Shown piece by piece: positions 35,078 to 44,315 of a stretch of 64,000 nt of DNA. A program made the translations under genes and the position numbers. The DNA lies in NCBI GenBank assembly GCA_017615835.1, contig JAFZZI010000009.1:1-64000 (forward strand), given 5' to 3'. Under the pieces are notes generated by a model. The model worked only from the letters and a program-made list of their open reading frames with translations. It was not told the origin of the DNA and did not search any database. Numbering within the stretch: the first letter of the stretch is position 1; each line of letters opens with the position of its first letter. This DNA is from Bacteroidaceae bacterium. GTDB lineage: Bacteria > Bacteroidota > Bacteroidia > Bacteroidales > Bacteroidaceae.

Positions 35078-36385
35078 ATGCCATCGTTTATCATTGAGGG
35101 TGGGCATCGTCTGAAAGGAACGATAGAGCCCCAAGGCGCAAAGAATGAGGTGCTCCAGGTGTTGTGCGCTTCTCTCTTGACTTCAGAAGAGGTTCTGGTC
35201 AGCAATGTGCCGGATATACTCGATGTTAACAATTTGATTGACCTTCTTGTTTCTCTTGGCGTGGGAGTGAAACGCATTTCCTCTGACACATGGTCTTTTA
35301 AGGCTGAAAAAATTGACATGGATTTCGCTCTCAGCAGTGAAATGATAAGGAAGAGTGCCGGACTTAGGGGATCTGTGATGCTTCTGGGCCCACTGCTCGC
35401 AAGAACCGGAAGAACTGTGGTAAGCAAGCCTGGCGGCGATAAGATCGGCCGTCGTCGCGTAGACACTCATATCAACGGTTTGACTGCTCTGGGGGCCCAT
35501 TTTACCCTTAATGAGGAAAGGGGGTGCTATGAACTGTGGGCTGAAAAACTCAGGGGATGCTATATGCTGCTTGATGAGGCATCAGTTACCGGAACTGCCA
35601 ATATTATCATGGCTTCAGTTCTTGCTGAGGGGACTACAACGATTTACAATGCCGCTTGTGAACCTTACGTACAGCAGTTGTGCCGGATGCTCAATAATAT
35701 GGGTGCCGACATCAACGGTATTGGCAGTAATCTTCTTGTAATTAACGGGGTGGACAGACTTAAGGGCACTTCGCATAAGATACTTCCTGACATGATTGAG
35801 GTCGGCAGTTTTATCGGTATGGCAGCCATGACCTCAAGCGAACTGACAATCAAGGGTGTGTCGTACGAAAATCTGGGCGTTATTCCCGAGAGTTTCAGAC
35901 GTTTGGGCATACGTGTTATTCAGAAGGGTGACGACATTTTCATACCCGGACAGGAACACTATCAGATTGAATCATTTATTGACGGTTCAATAATGACATT
36001 GGCAGATGCTCCATGGCCCGGACTGACCCCCGATCTGCTCAGCGTATTGCTGGTTACGGCAACTCAGGCCAAAGGCAGCGTACTCATTCATCAGAAGATG
36101 TTTGAGAGCCGCCTGTTCTTTGTTGACAATTTGATTGACATGGGTGCCCAGGTGATATTATGTGACCCACATCGTGTTGTCGTTATCGGTCATGACAGAC
36201 ATTTCATGCTTCAGGCAAGAAGGATGTCATCACCGGATATACGCGCTGGTATAGCGCTGCTTATTGCAGCCATGAGTGCTGAGGGAATCAGCAGAATAGA
36301 TAATATCGGACAGATAGATCGCGGTTATCAGGATATTGACACCCGCCTGGTCAGCCTCGGAGCCAATATAGAAAGAGTCGAGTGA
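35078..36385 (+). CDS. murA: UDP-N-acetylglucosamine enolpyruvyl transferase with Asp at the Cys position
   Basis: A 435-residue enzyme that transfers enolpyruvate to UDP-GlcNAc, the first committed step of peptidoglycan synthesis. EPQGAKNEVLQVL carries the conserved Lys-Asn pair. The catalytic loop reads KPGGDKIGRRRVDTH: D121 stands where E. coli MurA has C115, the residue that fosfomycin alkylates. Known Cys-to-Asp MurA enzymes are active and fosfomycin-resistant, so insensitivity is predicted. It overlaps rimM by one base. Confidence 0.95.
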   Translation: MPSFIIEGGHRLKGTIEPQGAKNEVLQVLCASLLTSEEVLVSNVPDILDVNNLIDLLVSLGVGVKRISSDTWSFKAEKIDMDFALSSEMIRKSAGLRGSVMLLGPLLARTGRTVVSKPGGDKIGRRRVDTHINGLTALGAHFTLNEERGCYELWAEKLRGCYMLLDEASVTGTANIIMASVLAEGTTTIYNAACEPYVQQLCRMLNNMGADINGIGSNLLVINGVDRLKGTSHKILPDMIEVGSFIGMAAMTSSELTIKGVSYENLGVIPESFRRLGIRVIQKGDDIFIPGQEHYQIESFIDGSIMTLADAPWPGLTPDLLSVLLVTATQAKGSVLIHQKMFESRLFFVDNLIDMGAQVILCDPHRVVVIGHDRHFMLQARRMSSPDIRAGIALLIAAMSAEGISRIDNIGQIDRGYQDIDTRLVSLGANIERVE

Positions 36386-36900
36386 TGATTGGATACGATG
36401 AGGTTGTGGTATGTGGCAGTGTACTCCGTGCGCACGGAGTCGGCGGTGAGGTAGTGGTGCCTGTTTCGGGTATTTTGCTTGAATCATTGTCAACACCTTT
36501 TCTTGTGCTCGAAATTGACGGTATACTCGTTCCTTTCTTCATTGAATCTTTCAGAGACAGGTCAGACACTTCGTCGCTGGTGAAATTTGAGGGTGTAAAT
36601 ACGCTTGAGGAGGCTGAAGAACTTAGAGGACACAGGGTCTGGATACCTAAAAGATATGTGGATATTTCCGAAGAGAAAGACTTTACACCTGAGATGATGG
36701 TAGGACTTAAGGTCTCAGATCTGAAAAGTGGAGATCTCGGTATAGTTGAGGCGGTTGACGACAGTACTCCGAACACGCTGCTTCTTGTAAGGGGGGCCGA
36801 GGACCGTGAGCGGATATTGCCTGCCAGTCTTGTCAGAAATGTGGATTTTCAGAAAGGTGTTATCTCTTTTGCTCTTCCCGAAGGGTTCTTGGATATTTGA
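36385..36900 (+). CDS. rimM: 16S rRNA processing protein RimM
   Basis: A 171-residue 30S-assembly factor that acts at helix 33b of 16S rRNA with protein uS19. The N-terminal domain (CGSVLRAHGVGGEVVVPV) and the PRC-barrel domain (EMMVGLKVSDLKSGDLGIVEAVDD) are in the usual order, ending in ILPASLVRNVDFQKGVISFALPEGFLDI-type text. ATG 36385 shares a base with the murA stop (TGATG); GTG 36382 is an alternative. Confidence 0.92.
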   Translation: MIGYDEVVVCGSVLRAHGVGGEVVVPVSGILLESLSTPFLVLEIDGILVPFFIESFRDRSDTSSLVKFEGVNTLEEAEELRGHRVWIPKRYVDISEEKDFTPEMMVGLKVSDLKSGDLGIVEAVDDSTPNTLLLVRGAEDRERILPASLVRNVDFQKGVISFALPEGFLDI

Positions 36901-36906
36901 CGCATA

Positions 36907-37794
36907 ATGGAAAGCCTTAACAATAAAAGAAAAAGGGTAGCCAGGAAGAGTTTCCTTGAGAGACTGACCCATAGATTCCGGATGCAGATTGTCGAGGATG
37001 ATGAACTCAGGGTGGTTCGTTCATTCATGATAAGCAGACTGGACGGAATAGTAATATCGGTATTCCTGATTGCCATTATTGTTTTTCTGTCAATAATGCT
37101 TTTTCAGGTTTCTCCGATGAAAAGGCATACGGCCGACAAGGACTATCTGCTTCGACAACAGATTGTAGATGGCATGTTGAAGCTTGATTCCCTTGAAGAG
37201 ATTGTTGCTGTACAGGATATTTACTTCAAGAGCCTTCAGGGGGTAATGACGGGTAAGGTAAGTTTGGATTCGATTACAAGCATTGATTCTCTGGTTCAGA
37301 TGGAGAGCGTGCTTCTTGATACGACTCCGGCTGTCGAGCGGGCTTTTGTCGGGCAGTTTGAGGAACGTGAGCAGTACAATATCATTCAGTCACCGACTGC
37401 AGGTGATGTCAGGACACGAAATCTTTATCGCCCCGTGTCGGGTATAGTGTCAGAACCTTATGATGCATTGAACGGCATGTATGGTGTGGGAATAGCTACC
37501 AGTCCAAAGGAAAATGTTCTTGCGGTAATGGATGGTACGGTTATACTGGCAAACTATACGGCTGAGGACGGATATGTCATTTGCATACATCACGGCGGGG
37601 ATTTGACTTCGGTCTACCGGAACTGCAAGTCGCTGCTGAAAAAGCCGGGAGACAAGGTCAAGGCCGGTGACGTGATAGCTTTGGTCGGTGGAGTAGGTGG
37701 AACGGATTCTTCCGATTCAAGGCTTCATCTTCGATTTGAGTTGTGGTATGAGGGACAATCGCTTGACCCTCGACAGTATATTGTGTTTCAGTGA
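36907..37794 (+). CDS. membrane-anchored LytM (M23) protein with lost zinc ligands
   Basis: A 295-residue protein with one transmembrane helix at about residues 47-67 (GIVISVFLIAIIVFLSIML), a periplasmic helical linker and a C-terminal LytM domain from about residue 180. The usual HxGxDIA zinc motif reads MYGVGIA: M191 replaces His and G195 replaces Asp. The HLHFE motif reads HLRFE: H274 is kept, R276 replaces the zinc His. All three metal ligands are therefore missing, and hydrolase activity is unlikely. Degenerate LytM domains in EnvC and NlpD activate amidases, so a regulatory or structural cell-wall role is inferred. It overlaps dxr by 4 bases. Confidence 0.85.
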   Translation: MESLNNKRKRVARKSFLERLTHRFRMQIVEDDELRVVRSFMISRLDGIVISVFLIAIIVFLSIMLFQVSPMKRHTADKDYLLRQQIVDGMLKLDSLEEIVAVQDIYFKSLQGVMTGKVSLDSITSIDSLVQMESVLLDTTPAVERAFVGQFEEREQYNIIQSPTAGDVRTRNLYRPVSGIVSEPYDALNGMYGVGIATSPKENVLAVMDGTVILANYTAEDGYVICIHHGGDLTSVYRNCKSLLKKPGDKVKAGDVIALVGGVGGTDSSDSRLHLRFELWYEGQSLDPRQYIVFQ

Positions 37795-38939
37795 AAAGAC
37801 AGATAGCAATTTTGGGTTCCACGGGGTCAATTGGCACTCAGGCCCTGGATGTGATAGAGGCCAATCCTGACCTTTACGAGGTATATGCGCTCACTGCTAA
37901 CAACAGTGTGGAAAAATTGGTGGAACAGGCCCGCAGGTTTAATCCTGCTGTCGTGGTCATTGCCAATGAAACCAATTTCCATAGGGTAAGAGAAGCACTT
38001 GCGGATTTGCCAATAAATGTGTATGCTGGAACAGATGCACTATGTCAGGTGGTTACGGCTGGTCCCATTGATATTGTTCTGGCTGCAATGGTCGGTTTTG
38101 CCGGATTGAAGCCAACTATTGAGGCTATAAAGGCAGGAAAGACAATTGCCTTGGCAAACAAGGAAACGCTGGTTGTAGCCGGAGAACTTATCACGTCATT
38201 GGCGAACAGGAATAAGGTTCCGATATTGCCTGTTGATTCAGAACACTCTGCAATTTTTCAATGCCTTCAGGGTGAACTTGGAAATGAGATAGAGAAAATA
38301 ATCCTCACGGCTTCAGGCGGGCCTTTCCGGAAACTTAGCCGCAGTCTGCTTGCGACAGTAACCAAGGAACAGGCTCTGAAGCATCCAAATTGGGATATGG
38401 GAGCAAAGATTACCATTGATTCAGCCTCAATGATGAACAAGGGGTTCGAGGTAATTGAGGCAAAGTGGCTGTTTGGGGTGACATATGACAAGATTGATGT
38501 TGTCGTGCATCCTCAATCTGTAATTCATTCGATGGTACAATATCGTGACGGAGTGGTTAAGGCACAGTTGGGGGCCCCCGATATGCATATGCCTATACAA
38601 TATGCCTTATCATATCCCTATCGTCTCGCTTCCGATTTTCCAAGAGTCGATTTTACCGGTATGGGAGCGCTTACCTTTGAAAAAGCAGACAAAGATCTTT
38701 TCAGGAATCTTGCGCTGGCCTACCGTGCGCTTGAGGTCGGTGGAAGCATGCCCTGTGTGTTGAATGCTGCAAATGAAGTGTGCGTGGCTGCTTTTCTTAA
38801 TGATTCGGTCGGATTCCTTCAGATGAGCGACATCATTGAAAAAACAATGGACATTGTGCCGTTCGAGAAGAGTCCTTCGCTTGATGACTATATTCGGATA
38901 GACGCAGAGTCCCGTAAGGTGGCTTCTTCTCTCTTGTAG
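37791..38939 (+). CDS. dxr: 1-deoxy-D-xylulose 5-phosphate reductoisomerase
   Basis: A 382-residue enzyme that makes MEP from DXP with NADPH, the second step of the MEP isoprenoid pathway. AILGSTGSIGTQALDVI is the NADPH-binding loop, ALANKETLVVAGELI and LPVDSEHSAIFQCLQGE carry substrate and metal residues, and KHPNWDMGAKITIDSASMMNKGFEVIEA is the central signature. A GTG start overlaps the previous stop (GTGA). rseP follows 21 bases later, a conserved neighbour in many bacteria. Confidence 0.96.
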   Translation: MKRQIAILGSTGSIGTQALDVIEANPDLYEVYALTANNSVEKLVEQARRFNPAVVVIANETNFHRVREALADLPINVYAGTDALCQVVTAGPIDIVLAAMVGFAGLKPTIEAIKAGKTIALANKETLVVAGELITSLANRNKVPILPVDSEHSAIFQCLQGELGNEIEKIILTASGGPFRKLSRSLLATVTKEQALKHPNWDMGAKITIDSASMMNKGFEVIEAKWLFGVTYDKIDVVVHPQSVIHSMVQYRDGVVKAQLGAPDMHMPIQYALSYPYRLASDFPRVDFTGMGALTFEKADKDLFRNLALAYRALEVGGSMPCVLNAANEVCVAAFLNDSVGFLQMSDIIEKTMDIVPFEKSPSLDDYIRIDAESRKVASSLL

Positions 38940-38960
38940 AACTGATATAATTTTAATAAT

Positions 38961-40442
38961 ATGTCTCCTTTTTGGATACGCTTGTTTCAACTGGTTATTT
39001 CCCTTACAATTCTCGTTGTTTTCCATGAGTTTGGCCATTTTCTTTTTTCGCGTTTGTTTAAGGTGAGGGTCGAAAAATTCTATGCGTTTTTCAATCCCAG
39101 CTTTTCCATCTTCCGCATAAAGAAGGTTAACGGCAAACTGCGTTGCAAGTTCTTTGCTCCCAATGTACCTGACAGTTATGTCGAAGAGAAGCGCTTCAAC
39201 TATGAGGGCAAAGAGGAAATAACTTACAGGCCTGTTGACATTGATTCTTTGTCTGAGGATGACTGGCGCCGTAATCCTGAAAATACCGAATTTGGAGTCG
39301 GATGGGTTCCTTTCGGCGGATATTGTAAAATTGCCGGGATGATTGACGAGTCGATGGACATAGCTTCAATGCAACAGGAGCCAAAGCCATGGGAGTTCCG
39401 CACAAAACCTGCATGGCAGCGACTCCTGATTATGGTGGGTGGCGTACTGTTCAATCTGTTACTTGCTTTCTTCATATACTCGATGGTGTTGTTGAAGTGG
39501 GGTGACAGCTATATTCCCGTTGAATCACCTGTCTATGGATATGAGTTCAACAGTCATGCCAAGTCGCTCGGTTTCTGTGATGGCGATATCGTTGTCAGTG
39601 CCGATGGGAAAAAACTACTCGAGTATGATGCTGATCTGTATCGTGCAATCGCCAAGGCAAAGAAAGTTACTGTACTTCGTGATGGTTCAGAGGTTATACT
39701 CGACATGCCCGATGACCTTTCCCTGTTTGATTTTACCCGTCAGGTTCCCTTTATCTCAGTATTGAGTCCGATGACTGTTGACAGTCTGTCCTCTGACGGT
39801 GGAGCAATGGCGTGTGGCATTCTTGTCGGTGATACCATAATGACAGTTAATGGGAAAAAGGCTGCTACATGGACCAGTTTCCAGGTAGCCATGAACGAGA
39901 TATCTTCAAGCGGACAACCGCACGATTTGACCGTTGTCGTCAGCAGGCCTGGTCTCGGTCGGGATACACTGACTGTCAGGACCAGTCCTGAATACCTGCT
40001 TGGTATATACCATTTTGTGGATGAATATGAGTACAAAGAACTGAAATACAACTTTTTCCAGTCAATACCTGCAGGTATAATGTACGGTTGGAAGACACTT
40101 GCCACCTATGTGGGTGATTTCAGATATGTCTTTACTAAAGAGGGAGCAAAATCTCTTGGAGGATTTGGTACCATTGGCAGTATCTTCCCGTCAAGGTGGA
40201 ATTGGCATGCGTTCTGGCTAATGACAGCCTTTCTGTCCGTAATACTGGCTTTCATGAATATCCTTCCCATTCCTGCCCTTGACGGAGGTTATGTATTGTT
40301 TCTTATTATTGAGGTACTTACCGGTAGGAAGCCTGGTGACAAGTTCCTTGAGCGAGCCAATACGATAGGAATGGTTATTCTGTTTGCATTGCTCATTCTG
40401 GCGAACCTGAATGACATATTAAGGGCCTTGCATCTTATGTAG
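38961..40442 (+). CDS. rseP: site-2 intramembrane metalloprotease
   Basis: A 493-residue inner-membrane protease. HEFGH (H22-H26) in the first helix is the zinc site with its catalytic Glu, and LPIPALDGGYVLF near the C-terminus gives the third zinc ligand. Two PDZ-like regions lie in the periplasm between them (around residues 205-260 and 275-340). RseP-type proteases cut anti-sigma factors and leftover signal peptides. Its last 8 bases overlap the end of the convergent cca gene. Confidence 0.93.
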   Translation: MSPFWIRLFQLVISLTILVVFHEFGHFLFSRLFKVRVEKFYAFFNPSFSIFRIKKVNGKLRCKFFAPNVPDSYVEEKRFNYEGKEEITYRPVDIDSLSEDDWRRNPENTEFGVGWVPFGGYCKIAGMIDESMDIASMQQEPKPWEFRTKPAWQRLLIMVGGVLFNLLLAFFIYSMVLLKWGDSYIPVESPVYGYEFNSHAKSLGFCDGDIVVSADGKKLLEYDADLYRAIAKAKKVTVLRDGSEVILDMPDDLSLFDFTRQVPFISVLSPMTVDSLSSDGGAMACGILVGDTIMTVNGKKAATWTSFQVAMNEISSSGQPHDLTVVVSRPGLGRDTLTVRTSPEYLLGIYHFVDEYEYKELKYNFFQSIPAGIMYGWKTLATYVGDFRYVFTKEGAKSLGGFGTIGSIFPSRWNWHAFWLMTAFLSVILAFMNILPIPALDGGYVLFLIIEVLTGRKPGDKFLERANTIGMVILFALLILANLNDILRALHLM

Positions 40443-41877
40443 TCCGGTTCCGTGGGCTCAATCCAAGTTGCCGGGCCTCCTCAATAAGGAACTGTCGCGC
40501 AGCTTCGTACTCGTTGGGGATTTTTCCGTCAAGGATGGCGTCTTTGATGGCATTTTTCAGTTGGCCTACCATAGCCGTGGGGCCAAGTCCGAATAACTGC
40601 ATTATCTCGTTTCCGTCAATAGGAGGCTGAAAATTCCGTATTCTGTCACGTTCTTCAAGGTCTTTAAGTTTCTGGCGCACCAAGTGGTAGTTCTCCTGAA
40701 AACGCTGTTTCTTAAGTTCGTTACGCGATGTAATGTCGCTTTCGCTGAGCAACATCAGGTCTTCAATATCATCGCCTGCATCGAACAGAAGTCGTCTCAC
40801 GGCCGAATCGGTTACCATGTCATCCACTATGTTTATGGGGCGCATATGTAATTCAACCATTTTTTGAACATACTTCATTTTGTCGTTCAGCGGAAGTTTC
40901 AAGTTGTTGAATATGCCTGGAACCATTTTTGCACCGACCAGATTGTGATTATAGAATGTCCATCCATGGGCAGAATCCCATTTTTTAGTGCGGCTTTTGC
41001 CTATGTCGTGAAGTAATGCCGCCCAACGAAGCCATAGATTGTCGGTTTTCTTTGAAATGTTGTCAAGTACAGAAAGGGTGTGAAGAAATACATCTTTGTG
41101 CTTTTTCCCATTGAAAGTATCAACGCCTTGAAGTGCAGTCAGTTCGGGAAATATCAGTTGAAGAAGCCCGCTTCTGTCAAGGTCGATGAATCCTTTTGAA
41201 GGTACCGGTGATAATATTATTTTGTTAAGTTCTTCAGATATTCTCTCTTTCGATATGATGCGTATGCGCTCACGGTTGCGTTCCAGCGAACTGAATGTTT
41301 CGTCTTCGATGTAGAAATTAAGTTGTGAAGCGAATCTGATGCACCGCATCATGCGCAGTGGATCATCATTGAAAGTAATGTCAGGGTCTAGAGGTGTGCG
41401 TATGAGACGATCCTGAAGGTCGTACAAACCATCAAAGGGATCAATCAATTGGCCAAACCTCTCGGAGTTAAGACAGATAGCCATTGCGTTGATGGTGAAG
41501 TCACGCCGATTCTGGTCATCCTCAAGGGTTCCGTCTTCGACGATGGGCTTCCTGGAGTCATGACGGTATGACTCTTTCCTGGCTCCTACAAATTCCACTT
41601 CAAGGTTTTCTTTGCGAACCTGTGCGGTTCCGAAGTTCTTGAAAAGGCTTACACAGGCTCCTTTGCCGAGTGCTTTTCCGTATGCCTTTGCCATTTCAAG
41701 ACCACTGCCGACTACAACTACGTCAATGTCCTGACTGGGTCTCTCAAGAAAGATGTCGCGTACATATCCGCCTACGACATAGCACTCCATTCCGAGTTTT
41801 CCTGCTGTTTCGGAGAGCAGTCGGAATTCAGGCTTGTCGAGCAATACAGCCAGCTCGTCATCACTGTACAGTTTCAT
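40435..41877 (-). CDS. CCA tRNA nucleotidyltransferase / HD-domain protein
   Basis: A 480-residue class II nucleotidyltransferase of the poly(A) polymerase/CCA-adding family. VVGGYVRDIFLERPSQDIDVVVVG holds the Gly loop and the catalytic DxD, DFTINAMAICLN is the second motif, and NDDPLRMMRCIRFASQLNF the third. A C-terminal HD domain (LRWAALLHDIGKSRTKKW) suggests added 2',3'-phosphodiesterase or phosphatase activity. It builds or repairs the CCA end of tRNAs. It is monocistronic on this strand and convergent with rseP. Confidence 0.9.
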   Translation of the reverse strand: MKLYSDDELAVLLDKPEFRLLSETAGKLGMECYVVGGYVRDIFLERPSQDIDVVVVGSGLEMAKAYGKALGKGACVSLFKNFGTAQVRKENLEVEFVGARKESYRHDSRKPIVEDGTLEDDQNRRDFTINAMAICLNSERFGQLIDPFDGLYDLQDRLIRTPLDPDITFNDDPLRMMRCIRFASQLNFYIEDETFSSLERNRERIRIISKERISEELNKIILSPVPSKGFIDLDRSGLLQLIFPELTALQGVDTFNGKKHKDVFLHTLSVLDNISKKTDNLWLRWAALLHDIGKSRTKKWDSAHGWTFYNHNLVGAKMVPGIFNNLKLPLNDKMKYVQKMVELHMRPINIVDDMVTDSAVRRLLFDAGDDIEDLMLLSESDITSRNELKKQRFQENYHLVRQKLKDLEERDRIRNFQPPIDGNEIMQLFGLGPTAMVGQLKNAIKDAILDGKIPNEYEAARQFLIEEARQLGLSPRNRTT

Positions 41878-41926
41878 CGTGCGGATTTTGGGACGTAAAG
41901 ATACGTCATTTTAGCGGCAAAAGAGT

Positions 41927-41934
41927 TAACTTCG
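41927..41934 (+). promoter_or_regulatory. variant -7 element TAACTTCG
   Basis: One base off TAnnTTTG and 29 bases before the lipoprotein ATG at 41963. The same 8-mer stands before the sodium symporter gene on the other strand (44221-44228). No clear -33 box. Confidence 0.3.
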
Positions 41935-41962
41935 CACCCAAATTCAGGGAAACAACACAATT

Positions 41963-42811
41963 ATGAGAAGATTGCTATTGGTACTCATTGCTCTGTTGGC
42001 AGTTATGTCATGTGGGCATAATGATAACAGACTGGCTGCCCGATATCTTGACATGGCTGCCAAGTGCTTTGAAGACGGTGATTACGTAACAGCCAAACTG
42101 TATATAGATAGTGTAAGGACTGAATATCCTAATGCCTTTGAGGTGCGGAAGAAGGGAATTCGTCTGCTGCAGAAGGTCGAAATTGCCGAGGCTGACAGGA
42201 CAATAGCTTATCAGGACAGTGCGTTGAATGTACTTAGGGAAAAGTTTGAAAAGGTTCGTGACAGCTTCGTATTCCAGAAAGACGAACAATACCAGGATCT
42301 GGGTCTCTTTACTGTTTCTTCACAGGATATTGAGAAAAACATAGGTCGCAATTATCTGCGTGGCCAGGTTGATGAGAAGGGGCGTCTTACTATAGTCTCT
42401 ACATACTGTGGGTCATCGTACATACATCACCGCTCAATCAGGATATCTCCATCATCGGATGTCGACGGCGGCTATGTTGACACTCCAGCATCGGACGATT
42501 TCTACGAGTTCAAGGATTTGGGAACCTTCTATGAGAAATGCAACTTCACAGGTTCTACAGCCGATGCCATTGCCGGCTACATTGCTTTGCATCAAGAAGA
42601 GAACCTGACAGTTACCATTAGTGGAGACCGCTCCTTCAGTTATCGCATGCAGGCTTCTGACAGCAAGGCGCTGGCAAATATTCATTCACTATATCTGCTT
42701 CTGTCATCAATAGACGAGGCAAAGACTCTCCGCGATGAGGCGGAACGGCGCAAAAAGTTTGTAGAGATGAACATCGCAAAGTCCGATTCCGCCGCTGTTG
42801 CCGGCAGATGA
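41963..42811 (+). CDS. lipoprotein with TPR-like N-terminus, function unknown
   Basis: A 282-residue protein with a lipoprotein signal (MRRLLLVLIALLAVMSC). Residues 25-60 (YLDMAAKCFEDGDYVTAKLYIDSVRTEYPNA) resemble one helix pair of a tetratricopeptide-type repeat. A long coiled coil (about 65-100) and a beta-rich region follow, then a second C-terminal coiled coil (DEAKTLRDEAERRKKFVEMN). I do not recognise the family, but lipoproteins of this kind recur in Bacteroidales. The gene stands alone between cca and the sodium symporter. Confidence 0.7.
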   Translation: MRRLLLVLIALLAVMSCGHNDNRLAARYLDMAAKCFEDGDYVTAKLYIDSVRTEYPNAFEVRKKGIRLLQKVEIAEADRTIAYQDSALNVLREKFEKVRDSFVFQKDEQYQDLGLFTVSSQDIEKNIGRNYLRGQVDEKGRLTIVSTYCGSSYIHHRSIRISPSSDVDGGYVDTPASDDFYEFKDLGTFYEKCNFTGSTADAIAGYIALHQEENLTVTISGDRSFSYRMQASDSKALANIHSLYLLLSSIDEAKTLRDEAERRKKFVEMNIAKSDSAAVAGR

Positions 42812-42832
42812 TAGTTTTGACGGTTCAATTGG

Positions 42833-44203
42833 TCACAGCAGAAAATCTCCAATTATTATTGCAAATATTCCCACTGGTGCTACGTACTTCACCAAGATAT
42901 AGACAGTCTTTGCCAGCCACTTGTGTCTGTTGAAATGTCCGTGTGATGTCAGCTCGTCCATAAAGTCTTCTTTTTTCATCACCCATCCGGCGAATACAGT
43001 CAGCAGTAAACCAGATCCTGTCATCAGTACTGTAGCCGAGAAGTTGTCGAAAAAGTCGAAAATGTTGTAGCCGAATAGTTTTACTCCGGACATCACTCCC
43101 TGCGACAAGGAACAGAAGGTAGCAAGAATTGCACAGATTGAGAAACCGATTAACACGGCCTTTGTACGACTTTTGTGCCACTGTTCAATAATGAAGGCAA
43201 CAATTGGCTCATATATGGAAATAGCTGAGGTTATGGCAGCCAGCAGTAGCGACATGAAGAATAGAATGGCAATTACCGAACCCAGCGGCATTGCCGCGAA
43301 GATACGTGGCAGGGTTATGAATACAAGTCCCGGGCCGGCATTGAAGTCTGGTTCATAACCGTTCATGCCGGCAATGGCAAATATAGCCGGGATAATGGCT
43401 ATTCCTGCAATAATGGCGAATATGGTATCCAGCACTGCTACCTGGATTGCAGAATTGACAATGTTGGTCTCTGTCTTAACGTACGAGCCGTATACCAGTA
43501 TGGCTCCACAACCAAGTCCAAGAGAGAAGAATGCCTGTCCTAAGGCCTGCATGAATGTGTCTATACTTATCTTGCCGAAATCGGGGACGAACAGATATCT
43601 GAGTCCATTGATGGCTCCAGGCAGTGTGACTGATCGGATTACTACAAGTATTATAATCACGAACAGTACAGACATCATTATTTTGGAGAATTTTTCAATG
43701 CCCTTTTTCACACCTCCCGAGATGACGAATGCGGTCAGTCCCAGAAACAGGTATGTGTATCCGAGAGGACCGAAGGTTGAAGAGACAAACGAAGAGAACT
43801 CTGTCCCGTAATCGGCTGTTGTCGAATCAAACTTGAACTGGAATGCCTGAACCAGATAACGGAGAGCCCAGCCACCTACCACTGAATAGAATGACAGTAC
43901 GAAAATCGTGGCAAGTACCGCGAATAATCCAATGAATCTCCATCTGGGGTGCCCCAGTATGGCGAAGGAGTTGAATATATTAGCCCTGCTCCTGCGACCT
44001 ACAAGATACTCGGTAATCATTGCAGGCAGACTGATGAACAGCATCATAAGCAAGTAAATCAGAATGAATGCTGCACCTCCGCTTTTTGCAGTAAGGTAGG
44101 GAAACCTCCACATGTTGCCAAGTCCTATGGCGGAACCCGCCATAGCCATCATCACTCCGAATTTACTGTTGAATTTCTCGCGCTTGGCCTTTCTGTCTGT
44201 CAT
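42833..44203 (-). CDS. sodium-dependent neurotransmitter:sodium symporter (NSS) family transporter
   Basis: A 456-residue inner-membrane protein with about 11-12 helices. MAMAGSAIGLGNMWRFPYL in helix 1 is the NSS signature, with the unwound GNMWRFP region and the Na+ site. FFSLGLGCGAILVYGSY in helix 6 and LLAAITSAISIYEP in helix 8 complete the sodium and substrate sites. Prokaryotic members such as LeuT and MhsT carry amino acids. The gene is monocistronic. Confidence 0.92.
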   Translation of the reverse strand: MTDRKAKREKFNSKFGVMMAMAGSAIGLGNMWRFPYLTAKSGGAAFILIYLLMMLFISLPAMITEYLVGRRSRANIFNSFAILGHPRWRFIGLFAVLATIFVLSFYSVVGGWALRYLVQAFQFKFDSTTADYGTEFSSFVSSTFGPLGYTYLFLGLTAFVISGGVKKGIEKFSKIMMSVLFVIIILVVIRSVTLPGAINGLRYLFVPDFGKISIDTFMQALGQAFFSLGLGCGAILVYGSYVKTETNIVNSAIQVAVLDTIFAIIAGIAIIPAIFAIAGMNGYEPDFNAGPGLVFITLPRIFAAMPLGSVIAILFFMSLLLAAITSAISIYEPIVAFIIEQWHKSRTKAVLIGFSICAILATFCSLSQGVMSGVKLFGYNIFDFFDNFSATVLMTGSGLLLTVFAGWVMKKEDFMDELTSHGHFNRHKWLAKTVYILVKYVAPVGIFAIIIGDFLL

Positions 44204-44220
44204 AACCGGTTCTTTTCACG

Positions 44221-44228
44221 CGAAGTTA
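44221..44228 (-). promoter_or_regulatory. variant -7 element TAACTTCG for the NSS gene
   Basis: The reverse strand reads TAACTTCG, one base off TAnnTTTG. Transcription would start about 11 bases before the ATG, giving a nearly leaderless mRNA. Confidence 0.3.
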
Positions 44229-44315
44229 CTCATTGGTGGGCCTAAAAATCACATTAATAAGTGAAAAAGTGTGTTTTTAACATTTCAAAGGTTAGTGACA
44301 GCGTGTTAGTGTCAA

